Source: Gemmataceae bacterium (lineage in GTDB: Bacteria; Planctomycetota; Planctomycetia; Gemmatales; Gemmataceae). From it: a stretch of DNA of 64,000 nucleotides. Both the position numbers and the translations under genes were made by a program. Positions 27,445 through 35,745 of this stretch are shown in pieces. Position 1 is the stretch's first letter. Each line of letters opens with the position of its first letter. Under the pieces are notes generated by a model. It saw only the letters and a list, made by a program, of their open reading frames with translations. It was not told the DNA's origin and did not search any database. The stretch spans positions 1-64,000 of the forward strand of contig JANWVV010000007.1 in the NCBI GenBank assembly GCA_025055795.1. The letters are read 5' to 3'.

Positions 27445-28836
27445 ATGGGGGCAACGTGGGCGGTCGCCAGCGGTGGTGAAGGAGCGTGGCGTTGGGTTCT
27501 GGTGCAACTGGCGGTGATTCTGGTAGCGGCGCGGTTGGGGGGGTGGTTGGCACGGCGGTTGGGTCAACCGGAGGTGATTGGCGAGTTTCTGGCGGGCCTG
27601 GCGTTGGGTCCATCGTTATTGGGTTGGTGGCAGCCCGAGTGGTTTGCCGCTGTGTTTCGTCCATCCGGAGGCGAACTGGTTGCGGTGACAGAGCCGATGT
27701 TGGCAGGGATTGCCCAGTTGGGGCTATTGTTTTTGATGTTTCTGGTGGGTCTGGAAGCGGACTGGCGTCGTGTGGAACGAGGCTGGCAGACGACAGTGAC
27801 AATAGCCGGGGCGGGCCTGGTGGTGCCGTTGGTAGTGGGGGTGCCGCTGGGTTGGTGGCTGGCCCAGCGGGAAGGACTGGAGGCCGGAATCAGCGGCCTG
27901 CCGCCGGCTGCCTTGTTCGTAGCTGCGGCCCTGGCCATCACGGCCTTACCGGTATTGGCACGCATCCTGCTGGATTTACAGTTGCTCCAGACACGTCTGG
28001 CGGCCCTGGCCCTGGCCGCAGCAGCCCTGACGGATCTGAGCATGTGGCCGATCCTAGCGGCCGTCACCGCCCTGGCCCGCAGCGTCTGGGATGCCGGTCG
28101 CTTGCTGACCTTGATTGGCAGTGCTGCCCTGGTGCTGGTCGTGCTTCTCGGACCGGTGCGTCTGTTGGCCTATCACTATTTCCACAAGCAGATGGGGGGG
28201 GGAGAGCGGCCGTTGTCCCTGACCGGTTGGTCGGTGCTGCTGGTGATGTTGTTTGCTAATGCCGCTGTGGCTAGCGGGATTGGCATGCATGCGTTTTTCG
28301 GAGCGTTTCTGACGGGCGTGGCCTTGGCTGGGGTACCCGGATTGCGCGCAGAGGTAGGGGCCCGCTTGCACCGATTGGTGCAAAGCTTCTTTTTGCCGGT
28401 CTTTTTCGCTTATGCCGGTCTGCAAACGGATGTGAGCGTCATGCTGGCTGTGTGGAGTTGGCCGCTATGCCTGGCAGTGTTGGTGCTGGCCGTAGCTGTC
28501 AAATGGGGACCCTGTACGCTGGCGGCCCGCTGGAGCGGCCTGCCCTGGCGGGAAGCCGCCCTGCTGGGTGTCGTGATGAATACGCGAGGACTGATGGGCC
28601 TGGTAGTGGCCAGTATCGGACGGGATGTGGGGGCGTTATCCCCTGGCCTGTATGCCTTGCTAGTTGTGATGGCCGAAATAATGACCCTCCTGACCACTCC
28701 CTTGATTTTGCTACTGGCCCGCAAAAGTGAATGGGAAACCCCTTTGGTAGCCGCGGGACGCCTCAGGCCCCGCCCTACACCGGACCACCAGACGAGGCCG
28801 GAAACTCCAGCACCGGCTCCAGTTGTGAAAAAATGA
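27445..28836 (+). CDS. CPA2-family cation:proton antiporter
   Basis: This 463-residue polytopic membrane protein has about 12 hydrophobic segments and is of the KefB/NapA type (monovalent cation:proton antiporter 2). It exchanges Na+ or K+ for H+ across the cytoplasmic membrane. Recognised blocks are RRLGQPEVIGEFLAGLALGP at about residues 38-57, a MFLVGLEADW segment, ALAITALPVLARIL and MNTRGLMGLVVASIGRDVG near residue 375. No TrkA-N/RCK regulatory domain follows; the tail is short and Pro-rich. AGGAGG four bases before ATG 27445 fixes the start. Ion specificity cannot be read from the sequence. Confidence 0.93.
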   Translation: MGATWAVASGGEGAWRWVLVQLAVILVAARLGGWLARRLGQPEVIGEFLAGLALGPSLLGWWQPEWFAAVFRPSGGELVAVTEPMLAGIAQLGLLFLMFLVGLEADWRRVERGWQTTVTIAGAGLVVPLVVGVPLGWWLAQREGLEAGISGLPPAALFVAAALAITALPVLARILLDLQLLQTRLAALALAAAALTDLSMWPILAAVTALARSVWDAGRLLTLIGSAALVLVVLLGPVRLLAYHYFHKQMGGGERPLSLTGWSVLLVMLFANAAVASGIGMHAFFGAFLTGVALAGVPGLRAEVGARLHRLVQSFFLPVFFAYAGLQTDVSVMLAVWSWPLCLAVLVLAVAVKWGPCTLAARWSGLPWREAALLGVVMNTRGLMGLVVASIGRDVGALSPGLYALLVVMAEIMTLLTTPLILLLARKSEWETPLVAAGRLRPRPTPDHQTRPETPAPAPVVKK

Positions 28837-28895
28837 TGAATCCAATCATTTTTCCCGTTCCCGATCAGTATGTCCTTGGGTTAGATATCACGGCA

Positions 28896-28910
28896 GGTCA
28901 AAAATTGACC
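28896..28910. promoter_or_regulatory. Short inverted repeat upstream of small secreted protein
   Basis: GGTCAA-AAA-TTGACC is a perfect 6-bp inverted repeat 76 bases before ATG 28986. It could be an operator; its right arm could double as a -35 box (TTGACC), but no good -10 follows. Confidence 0.25.
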
Positions 28911-28985
28911 AGCGGAGTTGGTCGGTAGGGTGCCGATCAGCTTGTCAAGACGCTCCCGCGGTGTCCGTCCAAGGAGTTCCTGACC

Positions 28986-29318
28986 ATGCGTAAGGTGTTT
29001 TTGGCGACGGCTGCCATTTTTCTGATGGCCGGTCTGGCGTATGCGGTGGACGTCATCGTCGTCCGCTACAACCCCGAGACCAAGGAAGTCACAGTCAAGG
29101 AAGGGGACAAGGAAGCCACCTACAAGGTCGCGGAAAACGTTAAAGTAACCCTCAAGGACAAAGAGGGCAACACCAAGGAAGGCACCTTCAAAGACTTTGA
29201 AGGCCGTTTGAAGTTTGCAGGCAAAGGCAAAGCGGGTGGACCGAAAGTGGACGTTACTGTCAAGGATGGTGTCATCACGGAGGTGACCCTGACCGTCTTT
29301 GGTAAAAAGAAGAACTAA
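28986..29318 (+). CDS. Small secreted lysine-rich beta protein, tandem copy 1
   Basis: This 110-residue protein has a clean signal peptide (MRKVFLATAAIFLMAGLAYA). A mature domain of about 90 residues follows, rich in Lys, Glu, Val and Thr with alternating hydrophobic residues (KEVTVKEGDKEATYKV, NVKVTLKDKEGNTKEGTF), which suggests a small beta barrel or sandwich, then GFE/KG-rich basic segments and a final KKKN. AAGGAG about 12 bases before ATG 28986 fits. A close paralogue follows at 29760. Family unknown to me; it is probably periplasmic or cell-surface. Confidence 0.8.
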   Translation: MRKVFLATAAIFLMAGLAYAVDVIVVRYNPETKEVTVKEGDKEATYKVAENVKVTLKDKEGNTKEGTFKDFEGRLKFAGKGKAGGPKVDVTVKDGVITEVTLTVFGKKKN

Positions 29319-29759
29319 TCAGCGGTTGCAACAGTCGCTGTCTCCCTGGATGCCGAAGTAAAAAATCTGCAGAATCTTTTCTTCCGGCCGCAAGCCGCGG
29401 TGCGATTCCGGGCAGGGTGAAGGGCGGTCGTTACCGCCCTATTGCGGCCCGCCATAATAACCAGTACTGCGAGTCAGCATCCATGCCGGCAGGCCGGTGC
29501 ATTCACCGGCCTGCTGCCTTTTGTGAGGTTGTGGAGCGTTATCGCAGCGAACATTCCTCAGGCGCCTGTAAAAGTGTGAAAGAGGGATGAGAAATCATCC
29601 GCACAGTGGTGTCCAAGCCAGCAATTGGGGGTTAGATTGTTGGGTGACAATAAACCCGTGGCCTGACCTGCACTGAGGACAAAGGTAATAACCACCGTGG
29701 TGAGCAGGGAAGGCTAGCTCGACACTCCATTGTTTCCCGTATCAGGAGGTTGCAGCCCT
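29319..29759. other. Intergenic with hairpins
   Basis: This 441-base spacer lies between the two paralogues. It contains a perfect 8-bp hairpin (AGGGCGGT/ACCGCCCT, 29421-29440) and the terminator-like hairpin at 29489-29514. No gene is seen. Confidence 0.6.
29489..29522 (+). terminator. Terminator-like hairpin
   Basis: GCAGGCCGGTG (29489-29499) pairs perfectly with CACCGGCCTGC (29504-29514) around a 4-base loop and is followed by TGCCTTTTG. It is a strong 11-bp stem but the T-run is short. It lies 170 bases after the first small secreted protein gene. Confidence 0.5.
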
Positions 29760-30113
29760 ATGCGTAAGCTGTTTCTGGCAACGGCCGCTGTGTTTGCGAT
29801 GGCCGGTCTGGCTTTGGCCGTGGAAGTCGTAGTGGTCCGGTACAACGCGGACACCAAGGAAGTCACCGTCAAGGAGGGGGATAAGGAGGTCACTTACAAG
29901 ATCGCCGAAAACATCAAGGTGACCCTCAAGGACAAAGAGGGTAACACCAAGGAAGGCACCTTCGCTGATTGGGAGCGGCGGTTAAAACTAGCTGGCGGCA
30001 AAGGCGGTGGTAAGGGGGGCGGCCGCTTCGGTGGCGGCAAGGCGGACATCACCGTCAAGGATGGTGTCATCACGGAAGTGATCATTACTGGTGGCGGCCG
30101 CAAAAAGAACTGA
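29760..30113 (+). CDS. Small secreted lysine-rich beta protein, tandem copy 2
   Basis: This 117-residue paralogue of the gene at 28986 has the signal peptide MRKLFLATAAVFAMAGLALA and the same VTVKEGDKE, VTLKDKEGNTKEGTF and VKDGVITEV segments. It differs by a Gly/Lys-rich insert (GGKGGGKGGGRFGGGK, about residues 80-95). AGGAGGT about 11 bases before ATG 29760 sets the start; the frame is open 30 bases further upstream. The Gly-rich insert could be a flexible or polyanion-binding loop. Function unknown. Confidence 0.8.
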   Translation: MRKLFLATAAVFAMAGLALAVEVVVVRYNADTKEVTVKEGDKEVTYKIAENIKVTLKDKEGNTKEGTFADWERRLKLAGGKGGGKGGGRFGGGKADITVKDGVITEVIITGGGRKKN

Positions 30114-30199
30114 TCCACCGCTGGCCCGTCTCGTGAGTGTCACCAGCACTTCGACCGTTTCGGTTGCCCGATAATTAGTCCATCTGCTCTTTCCTCCTC

Positions 30200-30245
30200 G
30201 GGCGTATCCGGTCCCACCTGACGGCCGGATTCCGCCCCATTTTTC
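30200..30245 (+). terminator. Rho-independent-like terminator
   Basis: GGGCG-T-ATCCGG pairs with CCGGAT-TC-CGCCC across a 13-base loop and is followed by CATTTTTCT. It is placed about 90 bases after the stop of the second small secreted protein gene. Confidence 0.5.
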
Positions 30246-30298
30246 TGGAACGTCAACATGACAGAAAATGATCTGTTTCTCTCTGAATGATAGATCCA

Positions 30299-30321
30299 AT
30301 TATATCATAGCAGGATATAAT
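30299..30321. repeat. 8-bp inverted repeat, operator-like dyad
   Basis: ATTATATC (30299-30306) and GATATAAT (30314-30321) form a perfect dyad with a 7-base spacer, in an AT-rich island between two converging genes. Each arm contains a -10-like TATAAT on one strand. Confidence 0.4.
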
Positions 30322-30504
30322 CAAAAGACTATCATATTTTCTGGCCAGCCCGCGGAACTGCCCATGCCACGCCGACCAACACCAAAAATGCCGGCAGATG
30401 ATCCGTCCGGCAGATATCACAAGGGATTACACAAGCGGAAACAGGGCGAATGGCAACAACGATCTGCAGTGCACTGGTTAATTTACCGCCCGTTGGGCCA
30501 GCGT

Positions 30505-33500
30505 TCAGTCCGGTTGGAAGCGGAGCAGGGCGACGGGAGTGTGGCGGATGTCACCGCCATGGGCCGGGGCCAAGCCGAGCACGCCGTGAGCGGGAATGAT
30601 GCGTAGCAGTTGGAAGGCAATTGTCTGGCTAGCCGGGGCGCGGGGCAGCCCCAGTTCCTTCCAGGGGATGGCCCATTCGGCGATCCAGGCCTGGTCGTCC
30701 GCCTGGTAGGCGAGGAAGTATTTGGGGTTCCATTGGGGATCGTCGGTGCAGTCTTCGGCCGGGGCCCCGCGGTGGTCCACACAGAAGCGGAAGAAGGTCT
30801 GACCGTCGCGGTCCAGGTCCAGAAGTAATTCCAGTCGGTCGCGCCCACGCAGATCGGCGTCACGGGGGCGGGGCTGAAGGGGGGACACCCGCTGATCAGC
30901 GGCATGGGCACAACGCACCCCCACGTACAAATACTGCTCATCCCAGCAGAAGCAGGCATGCGTTAACCAGCTTTGACCTGGCGAACTATGGTCTCCGTGC
31001 ACCGGTTGCAGGCTGATCAGATGGCATTGTTTCCAGCAGGCATCGTCGAGGCGGCCATCGAGAAACGGGCGGCTGTCGGTGGCACGGGCCGCGATGACCG
31101 GCAAGGGGGGATGTGCAAAGCGTTGGGGGTCCACCAGCCACAGTTCGGCCGCCAGGGCGGCCCGCTGGCTGTCGGAGGCGAGCCAGGAGCGGATCTGCTC
31201 CGGCGAGCGAGGAAGCCAGTGACGAAGGAGTTGCACGGCCTGGTCGCGGCGGCCGATGTGCCGCAAGGCAGTGATGCGACTCAGTTGCACAGCGGGATCG
31301 TCCGCATGTAATGGGCCCCACACTTGCCAATGTCCTTCACTGTGGGCATGACGCAGCAGCCGGAACGCCGGCGAGTGCTTGTCCCAGACGGGCAGGGACC
31401 CCTCGCTTGCCTTCCGCCCGGCGGTGGGCAGGATGGCGGCATCCGCGGGACGTTCGGTGAGCAGGGCACTGGTCGTCGGCCACAGGCGTTGTCGGGTTTC
31501 CACTCCTGTTTCGTAGCGGAGTAGCCAGCGTTGGGCGGCTAGGGCCGCGGGGTGGCCGGGCCATTGTTCCGCGGTCCAACTGAGTAAGGCCTGAGCCTGG
31601 TGCCAGCGGCCGGCGGCCTGGCACCGTTCGGCCAGCAGGACGGCCCGGCGGGGGGCTTCCACTTCCGGCAACTGACCCAAAGTCTGCGCGCAGGCCGCTA
31701 GCCAGGCGTCCAGACTCTCCGAGCGGTTCAGGGGACGGTCCAGTTGGTCCCAGCGACCCTGTACCGCTTCTGCCTGTTGCCGCCGTTCTGTAATCGCGGT
31801 GGGCGGATGGCCCGGCGCAATTAGTGGACGACGGGCAGGGCCTCCGGCAGTCAATTCCACCCCTTCCCACACTTCGGGACTATTGACCGCGGGGCTTGTG
31901 GCTGTGGCCGCAGGGGGCGACGCCTTAGACTCCGTCGCAGTGCCAGTTTTATCCCGACGGGCGATCAAAACCCAGCCCATCTGCGTCCAGGGGAAGCGGC
32001 CAAGCAGGCGGGCCGGCTCGGCTGCCACCACTGCCGGTGCCTCGTCCAGGACGGGGTGCCAGGCCGTGGCGTCCAGCCGGCTGCAAACACGAGCCGCTTG
32101 GAGCTCTGCGGGACTATTCCGGTTCCCAGCGGGTCTATCCTCGGCCGGTGAGGAACAACCCAGGGGCGCCTGGGCATACAACCGGCGGGCCCCCCACGGC
32201 TCCAGACCCAACACCTCGATCTGCTCTGCAAACGACGAGGGATCGGCGGCCCGCTTGAAGGCCTCCTGTAAGGCCGTCAGTACCAGGCGGTCTTCACCCG
32301 GCGCCTCTGCCGACAGCAGATCACCCGTGACGATTTCCGGACGCCAGTGCCGCAGGGCGAAAACCAGCCGGCGAAGCAGATGGTCCGCAGCGGACCTTCC
32401 TTGCCAGCGGTCCCACAGGGTCAGCAGTTGCCGGGGCGCCAGGTCCTGGGCGTGCAGGGGCAGCGGAAAGGCCCATTCGCGATTCAGGGCCACTCCGCCG
32501 CTGTCACGCCAGGCCTGACGCCAGCGTTCTTCCTCGGCCAGTGCCTCCCAACCGGCTGTACGACCATCGTTGCGGGTAATCACCAAGGCGGCCCAGCGAT
32601 ACCCGGCGGCACCGCCCCACAGCGTGGCCTGCTCTACCGGCAGTTGCTGGGGCCGGGCCTGCACGGCCAGAGCGGCCGCTCGGCCTGCTCCCACCCGCTG
32701 CACCTTCCAGTTGGCCCCTCCGTCCCGGGTGGCGTGGATGACCCCGAGCTCGCCGACTAGCCAACCCTGGCGATCCGTCAGAAAGAACATGCCGTGGATC
32801 GTCAGTGGCACCTCCAGACGCTGCCGATGCCAGGTCTGGCCCCGGTCGGGACTGTACAAGACCAGTCGACCGGCCCGTCCCGCAATCCACAGGTGTCGGC
32901 CCCAGGCGGCACAGGCCCGAAAGTCGCACATGGCCAACGCGGCCGCGGGCAGCTCGGGTACCAGGTTCTGCCAGCTTACGCCCCCGTCCCGGCTTTGGCG
33001 GATCGCACCACCATCCCCGACCAGATAGTAAGTGGCTGGACCGGGCATCTGGCCGTCGTCGGCAGCGGCATACCAGTGACGGCTCCCCTCACCTTCCACC
33101 ATCTGCCAGCGATCCCGGGAATGGTCCCACAACGCGCAGCGTCCTTCCAGACCCGCCGCCACAGCACAGGAATGATCGGGCCGGAACACCATGGCCCGGC
33201 ACCCCGGCAGCCGAACCCCTTCCACCGGCCGCCAGCTACGCCCGCCGTCCTCGGTCATGTACACCCCTTCGGGACTAGCTGATCGACCATCACCCCAAAC
33301 CACGCCGCGACGTTCGTCGAAAAAACGCACCCCCTGCAGCGGCGGTAACTGCCCCCAACTGACCTCTTCCCACTGCCAGCCGCCATCACGGGTCCGAAGC
33401 ACTACTCCTATCGGGCCCAGACCGAGTTCTTCTCGGCGTCCCACCACCCAACCCGTGTAGGGGGTCAAAAAGTGCACACCCCGCAGACTGGCCCGCGTCC

Positions 33501-33747
33501 CCGATTTCTGCCGTTCCCAGTGCTCTCCGCCGTCCACCGTGTGCCAGATTACCCCGGCATCGCCGACCGCCCAGCCTTCCTGGGCGTCCACAAAGTACAC
33601 CCCATACAGGGTCGCATCCTCGTAATACGGCGGAAGAACCTGGGCCGGGGCAGCAGACCCCTGTAGCAACACCTCCGCCACTACCATTACCAGCAGGCCA
33701 ACCCCCCAACGTCCTCCCTGACCACCACCCCTGCATCTGTGTTGCAT
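30505..33747 (-). CDS. Secreted Ycf48/BNR-like beta-propeller with CBM9-like C-terminal domain
   Basis: This 1080-residue exported protein has a signal peptide (GLLVMVVAEVLLQGSAAPAQ). The first 380 residues contain repeats of the Ycf48/BNR type: GWAVGDAGVIWHTVDGGEHW, VVLRTRDGGWQWEE, VYMTEDGGRSWRP, IRQSRDGGVSWQ and VIHATRDGGANWK, each a propeller blade with an Asp-box-like DGG..W. The middle (about 390-850) is helical and may include TPR-like parts. The last 210 residues (DSRPFLDGRLDDACWKQ, then YLYVGVRC, FRFCVDHRGAP, EWAIPWKELG) match the CBM9-like domain that binds sugars. ATG 33747 is chosen because AAGGA sits five bases upstream; ATG 33771 is possible. Confidence 0.85.
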   Translation of the reverse strand: MQHRCRGGGQGGRWGVGLLVMVVAEVLLQGSAAPAQVLPPYYEDATLYGVYFVDAQEGWAVGDAGVIWHTVDGGEHWERQKSGTRASLRGVHFLTPYTGWVVGRREELGLGPIGVVLRTRDGGWQWEEVSWGQLPPLQGVRFFDERRGVVWGDGRSASPEGVYMTEDGGRSWRPVEGVRLPGCRAMVFRPDHSCAVAAGLEGRCALWDHSRDRWQMVEGEGSRHWYAAADDGQMPGPATYYLVGDGGAIRQSRDGGVSWQNLVPELPAAALAMCDFRACAAWGRHLWIAGRAGRLVLYSPDRGQTWHRQRLEVPLTIHGMFFLTDRQGWLVGELGVIHATRDGGANWKVQRVGAGRAAALAVQARPQQLPVEQATLWGGAAGYRWAALVITRNDGRTAGWEALAEEERWRQAWRDSGGVALNREWAFPLPLHAQDLAPRQLLTLWDRWQGRSAADHLLRRLVFALRHWRPEIVTGDLLSAEAPGEDRLVLTALQEAFKRAADPSSFAEQIEVLGLEPWGARRLYAQAPLGCSSPAEDRPAGNRNSPAELQAARVCSRLDATAWHPVLDEAPAVVAAEPARLLGRFPWTQMGWVLIARRDKTGTATESKASPPAATATSPAVNSPEVWEGVELTAGGPARRPLIAPGHPPTAITERRQQAEAVQGRWDQLDRPLNRSESLDAWLAACAQTLGQLPEVEAPRRAVLLAERCQAAGRWHQAQALLSWTAEQWPGHPAALAAQRWLLRYETGVETRQRLWPTTSALLTERPADAAILPTAGRKASEGSLPVWDKHSPAFRLLRHAHSEGHWQVWGPLHADDPAVQLSRITALRHIGRRDQAVQLLRHWLPRSPEQIRSWLASDSQRAALAAELWLVDPQRFAHPPLPVIAARATDSRPFLDGRLDDACWKQCHLISLQPVHGDHSSPGQSWLTHACFCWDEQYLYVGVRCAHAADQRVSPLQPRPRDADLRGRDRLELLLDLDRDGQTFFRFCVDHRGAPAEDCTDDPQWNPKYFLAYQADDQAWIAEWAIPWKELGLPRAPASQTIAFQLLRIIPAHGVLGLAPAHGGDIRHTPVALLRFQPD

Positions 33748-34209
33748 CGGATCCTTCCCCTGCGACGGCATCGGCTCCTGTCCTCTGCCCTCTTGACAAC
33801 CGGACCACCCTTATAGTCAAAAGGGAAGATCCCTTGCCAGAGCAATCAACTCGCTGTTCCGGGCCTGCCACTCTGTAGACCCACTGAACGCTTTGTGGAC
33901 GCGGAAGCACTCGCCGCTAAATGAGTTGTGTCGCCTATGGGCCTTCCGACGCCTCGCCGACCGGCTATCCCGCTAACGGATCCGACCACTTAGCAATCTG
34001 CTCTCACCCCGGGGAGATTAAGAACGTAATTTTACCGGCTGACTATCCTGCCAGTGGTGGACTCTGACGCTTGAGTACATGTTACAAAAAGTAAATAATT
34101 CCTCTTGACGGTTCGCAGACTGATGGGGTAGCATGGAAGCTTACAAGGAATACTCGTCAACAGTTTTTGGTTCAACTCCTGTTCGCCCGTCGTATCTGTT
34201 CTGGAGGCT
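33748..34209. other. Divergent intergenic region
   Basis: This region lies between the propeller protein (minus) and the duplicated cassettes (plus). It contains the promoter-like pair at 34105-34134. Otherwise nothing is recognised. Confidence 0.5.
34105..34134 (+). promoter_or_regulatory. Candidate sigma70-type promoter for cassette A
   Basis: TTGACG (34105-34110), 18 bases, then TAGCAT (34129-34134). The matches are 5/6 and 4/6. It is preceded by an AT-rich stretch (34082-34102). The expected transcription start is about 100 bases before the cassette A start codons. Confidence 0.5.
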
Positions 34210-34653
34210 GTGCGTTCACCTTACAGGAGGGCATGTTCATGTCAGAGCGAAGCGTGGTCCACGGGGGGGGGAAAGAGAGTAGGTCGTGTCAGTCGGCTGG
34301 TGGCGGCCTGTAGTTTGGCCGTTGTCATGTGTTGTTTGCTGGCAGCGGACATCCAATTCGATCAGAACAGCCCCGTCCCCAATCCAAACAACACTCCTAA
34401 CACTGTTCAAGGTTCCGGGACGTATACACTAAACCAAGGAGAAAATATAATATCCATAAGATTCTATGCTAGAAATACGAAAACTGGACAGGATTTTGTA
34501 AACTTTGCAGATACTAATAAGCAAAATAAGACATGGAATAAAGAACTCATGGTCTTTCCGGGAACCTATGAATGTTGGGCTGTGATGCTAGTATCTAAAG
34601 GAAACATATGGTGGTTTGAACATACTGACAAGCGGATTGTTCAAGTCAAGTAA
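34210..34653 (+). CDS. Small secreted protein of cassette A, start frame disrupted
   Basis: The body is a signal peptide (SRLVAACSLAVVMCCLLAAD) followed by about 100 residues of an apparent beta-rich domain ending in a GTYECWAVM segment. It is homologous to the cassette B protein. In cassette B the gene starts ATG TTC ATG TCA GAG CGA. The same codons exist here at 34233-34250, but one extra A after the G9 run (34263-34274) throws that frame onto an early TAG after 24 codons (from ATG 34239). The body is open only from GTG 34210, whose GGAGG is just two bases away. The gene is therefore either broken, frameshifted during expression, or started internally. The body is AT-rich compared with the genome. 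Confidence 0.65.
   Translation: MRSPYRRACSCQSEAWSTGGGKRVGRVSRLVAACSLAVVMCCLLAADIQFDQNSPVPNPNNTPNTVQGSGTYTLNQGENIISIRFYARNTKTGQDFVNFADTNKQNKTWNKELMVFPGTYECWAVMLVSKGNIWWFEHTDKRIVQVK
34226..34397 (+). repeat. Cassette 5' direct repeat, copy A
   Basis: These 172 bases match 35575-35745 with four substitutions and one single-base insertion (about 97% identity). The repeat covers the ribosome site, the start codons, the signal peptide and the first residues of the mature small secreted protein, up to NNTP. Confidence 0.92.
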
Positions 34654-34694
34654 TGGTATAATCAAGCTATCTGGATTGTAAGGAGGAACATAAA

Positions 34695-35546
34695 ATGTTG
34701 CGGCATACTAAAAAATACTGTGCAATCACTTTGATAGAGTTTCTTATAGCGGTCGGTATTGTGGCTTTGCTCCTGGCTCTACTTTTGCCCGCTGTGCAGA
34801 AAATCCGGCTAGCCGCGTCTGTCATCCGTGAAAAAAACAAGGTTAGACAGATTTGTCTAGCATTACATACTTTTGAAGACACTCATAGCTATCTTAATCA
34901 TGGAAATGTATTCTATGATATCTTGCCATATTTAGACAATGGCATTTATTATGATGATTTAAGGGGAAAGAAACTAAATAGCAGTATTTATATAAATATT
35001 TATGTAAATGATGACGATCCGTCTAAACCTGTTCACTTGGAGGAAAAAGGAGCCTCTAGTTATGCTTATAATGCCTTAATTCATGGCAACCCAATGTCGA
35101 ATAGAAATGCGATTGTTAGGGATGGAATGTCGAATACTGTAGAGATAACGAGTAGATATGCTCGTATAGATTTTGAACGCGGAAATTTACATTACAGGTA
35201 TATGAGATTCTGGGTGCTGAGTGTTGTTGAGGCATTTCTCGACGTTGTCGTTCCTCAACCGGAAGAAAACCGTGTTACGGTGATCAATTTTCTTCCCCCC
35301 TCGTTTGCGTGTCGTGAGACTCGGGACGTGCTGCCGGGTTCGCCAGAGGCAGCAGTATTGACGTTTCAGGCCAAACCGCCTGTGGACCAGGCCGACTACC
35401 GCATTCCACAGAGTCCTTACTCTCATGGTTTGCTAGTGGGCATGGCGGATGGCAGCGTGCGGATGGTCTCTCCCAATGTCAGTCCCCGCACCTTTTGGGC
35501 TGCGGTCAGTCCCAACGGCGGCGACCTCCTCGGCCCCGACTGGTAG
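34695..35546 (+). CDS. DUF1559 pseudopilin-like protein of cassette A
   Basis: This 283-residue DUF1559 protein has a prepilin-like N terminus (ITLIEFLIAVGIVALLLALL, then LPAVQKIRLAAS), with Glu five residues after the predicted cut. Residues 60-200 are lysine-, tyrosine- and asparagine-rich and encoded by strongly AT-rich DNA. The last 68 residues, from SPEAAVLTFQAKPP to the final GPDW and including HGLLVGMADGSVRMV, are almost identical to cassette B (66/68). AAGGAGG about eight bases before ATG 34695 supports the start. It follows the small secreted gene by 41 bases, presumably as an operon. Export by a pseudopilin-type route is inferred from the family. Confidence 0.9.
   Translation: MLRHTKKYCAITLIEFLIAVGIVALLLALLLPAVQKIRLAASVIREKNKVRQICLALHTFEDTHSYLNHGNVFYDILPYLDNGIYYDDLRGKKLNSSIYINIYVNDDDPSKPVHLEEKGASSYAYNALIHGNPMSNRNAIVRDGMSNTVEITSRYARIDFERGNLHYRYMRFWVLSVVEAFLDVVVPQPEENRVTVINFLPPSFACRETRDVLPGSPEAAVLTFQAKPPVDQADYRIPQSPYSHGLLVGMADGSVRMVSPNVSPRTFWAAVSPNGGDLLGPDW
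35339..35546 (+). repeat. Cassette 3' direct repeat, copy A
   Basis: These 208 bases align without gaps to 36670-36877, with about 16 substitutions (92% identity). They encode the conserved C-terminal 68 residues of the DUF1559 proteins. Confidence 0.92.
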
Positions 35547-35574
35547 ACACGATTCAAGACAGGCTATTTTCACG

Positions 35575-35745
35575 GGAGGGCATGTTCATGTCAGAGCGAA
35601 GGGTGGTCCACGGGGGGGGGAAGAGAGTAGGGCGTGTCAGTCGACTGGTGGCGGCCTGTAGTTTGGCTGTTGTCATGTGTTGTTTGCTGGCAGCGGACAT
35701 CCAATTCGATCAGAACAGCCCCGTCCCCAATCCAAACAACACTCC
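35575..35745 (+). repeat. Cassette 5' direct repeat, copy B
   Basis: This is the partner of 34226-34397. It starts 28 bases after the stop codon of the cassette A DUF1559 gene, so the 3' repeat of A and the 5' repeat of B are almost adjacent. Confidence 0.92.

Larger units (their letters stand above)
30114..30504. other. Convergent intergenic region
   Basis: This 391-base region lies between converging genes. It holds a terminator-like hairpin (30200-30245) and an AT-rich patch (30265-30335) with an 8-bp inverted repeat at 30299-30321. A plus-strand open frame through it has no ribosome site. Confidence 0.55.
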
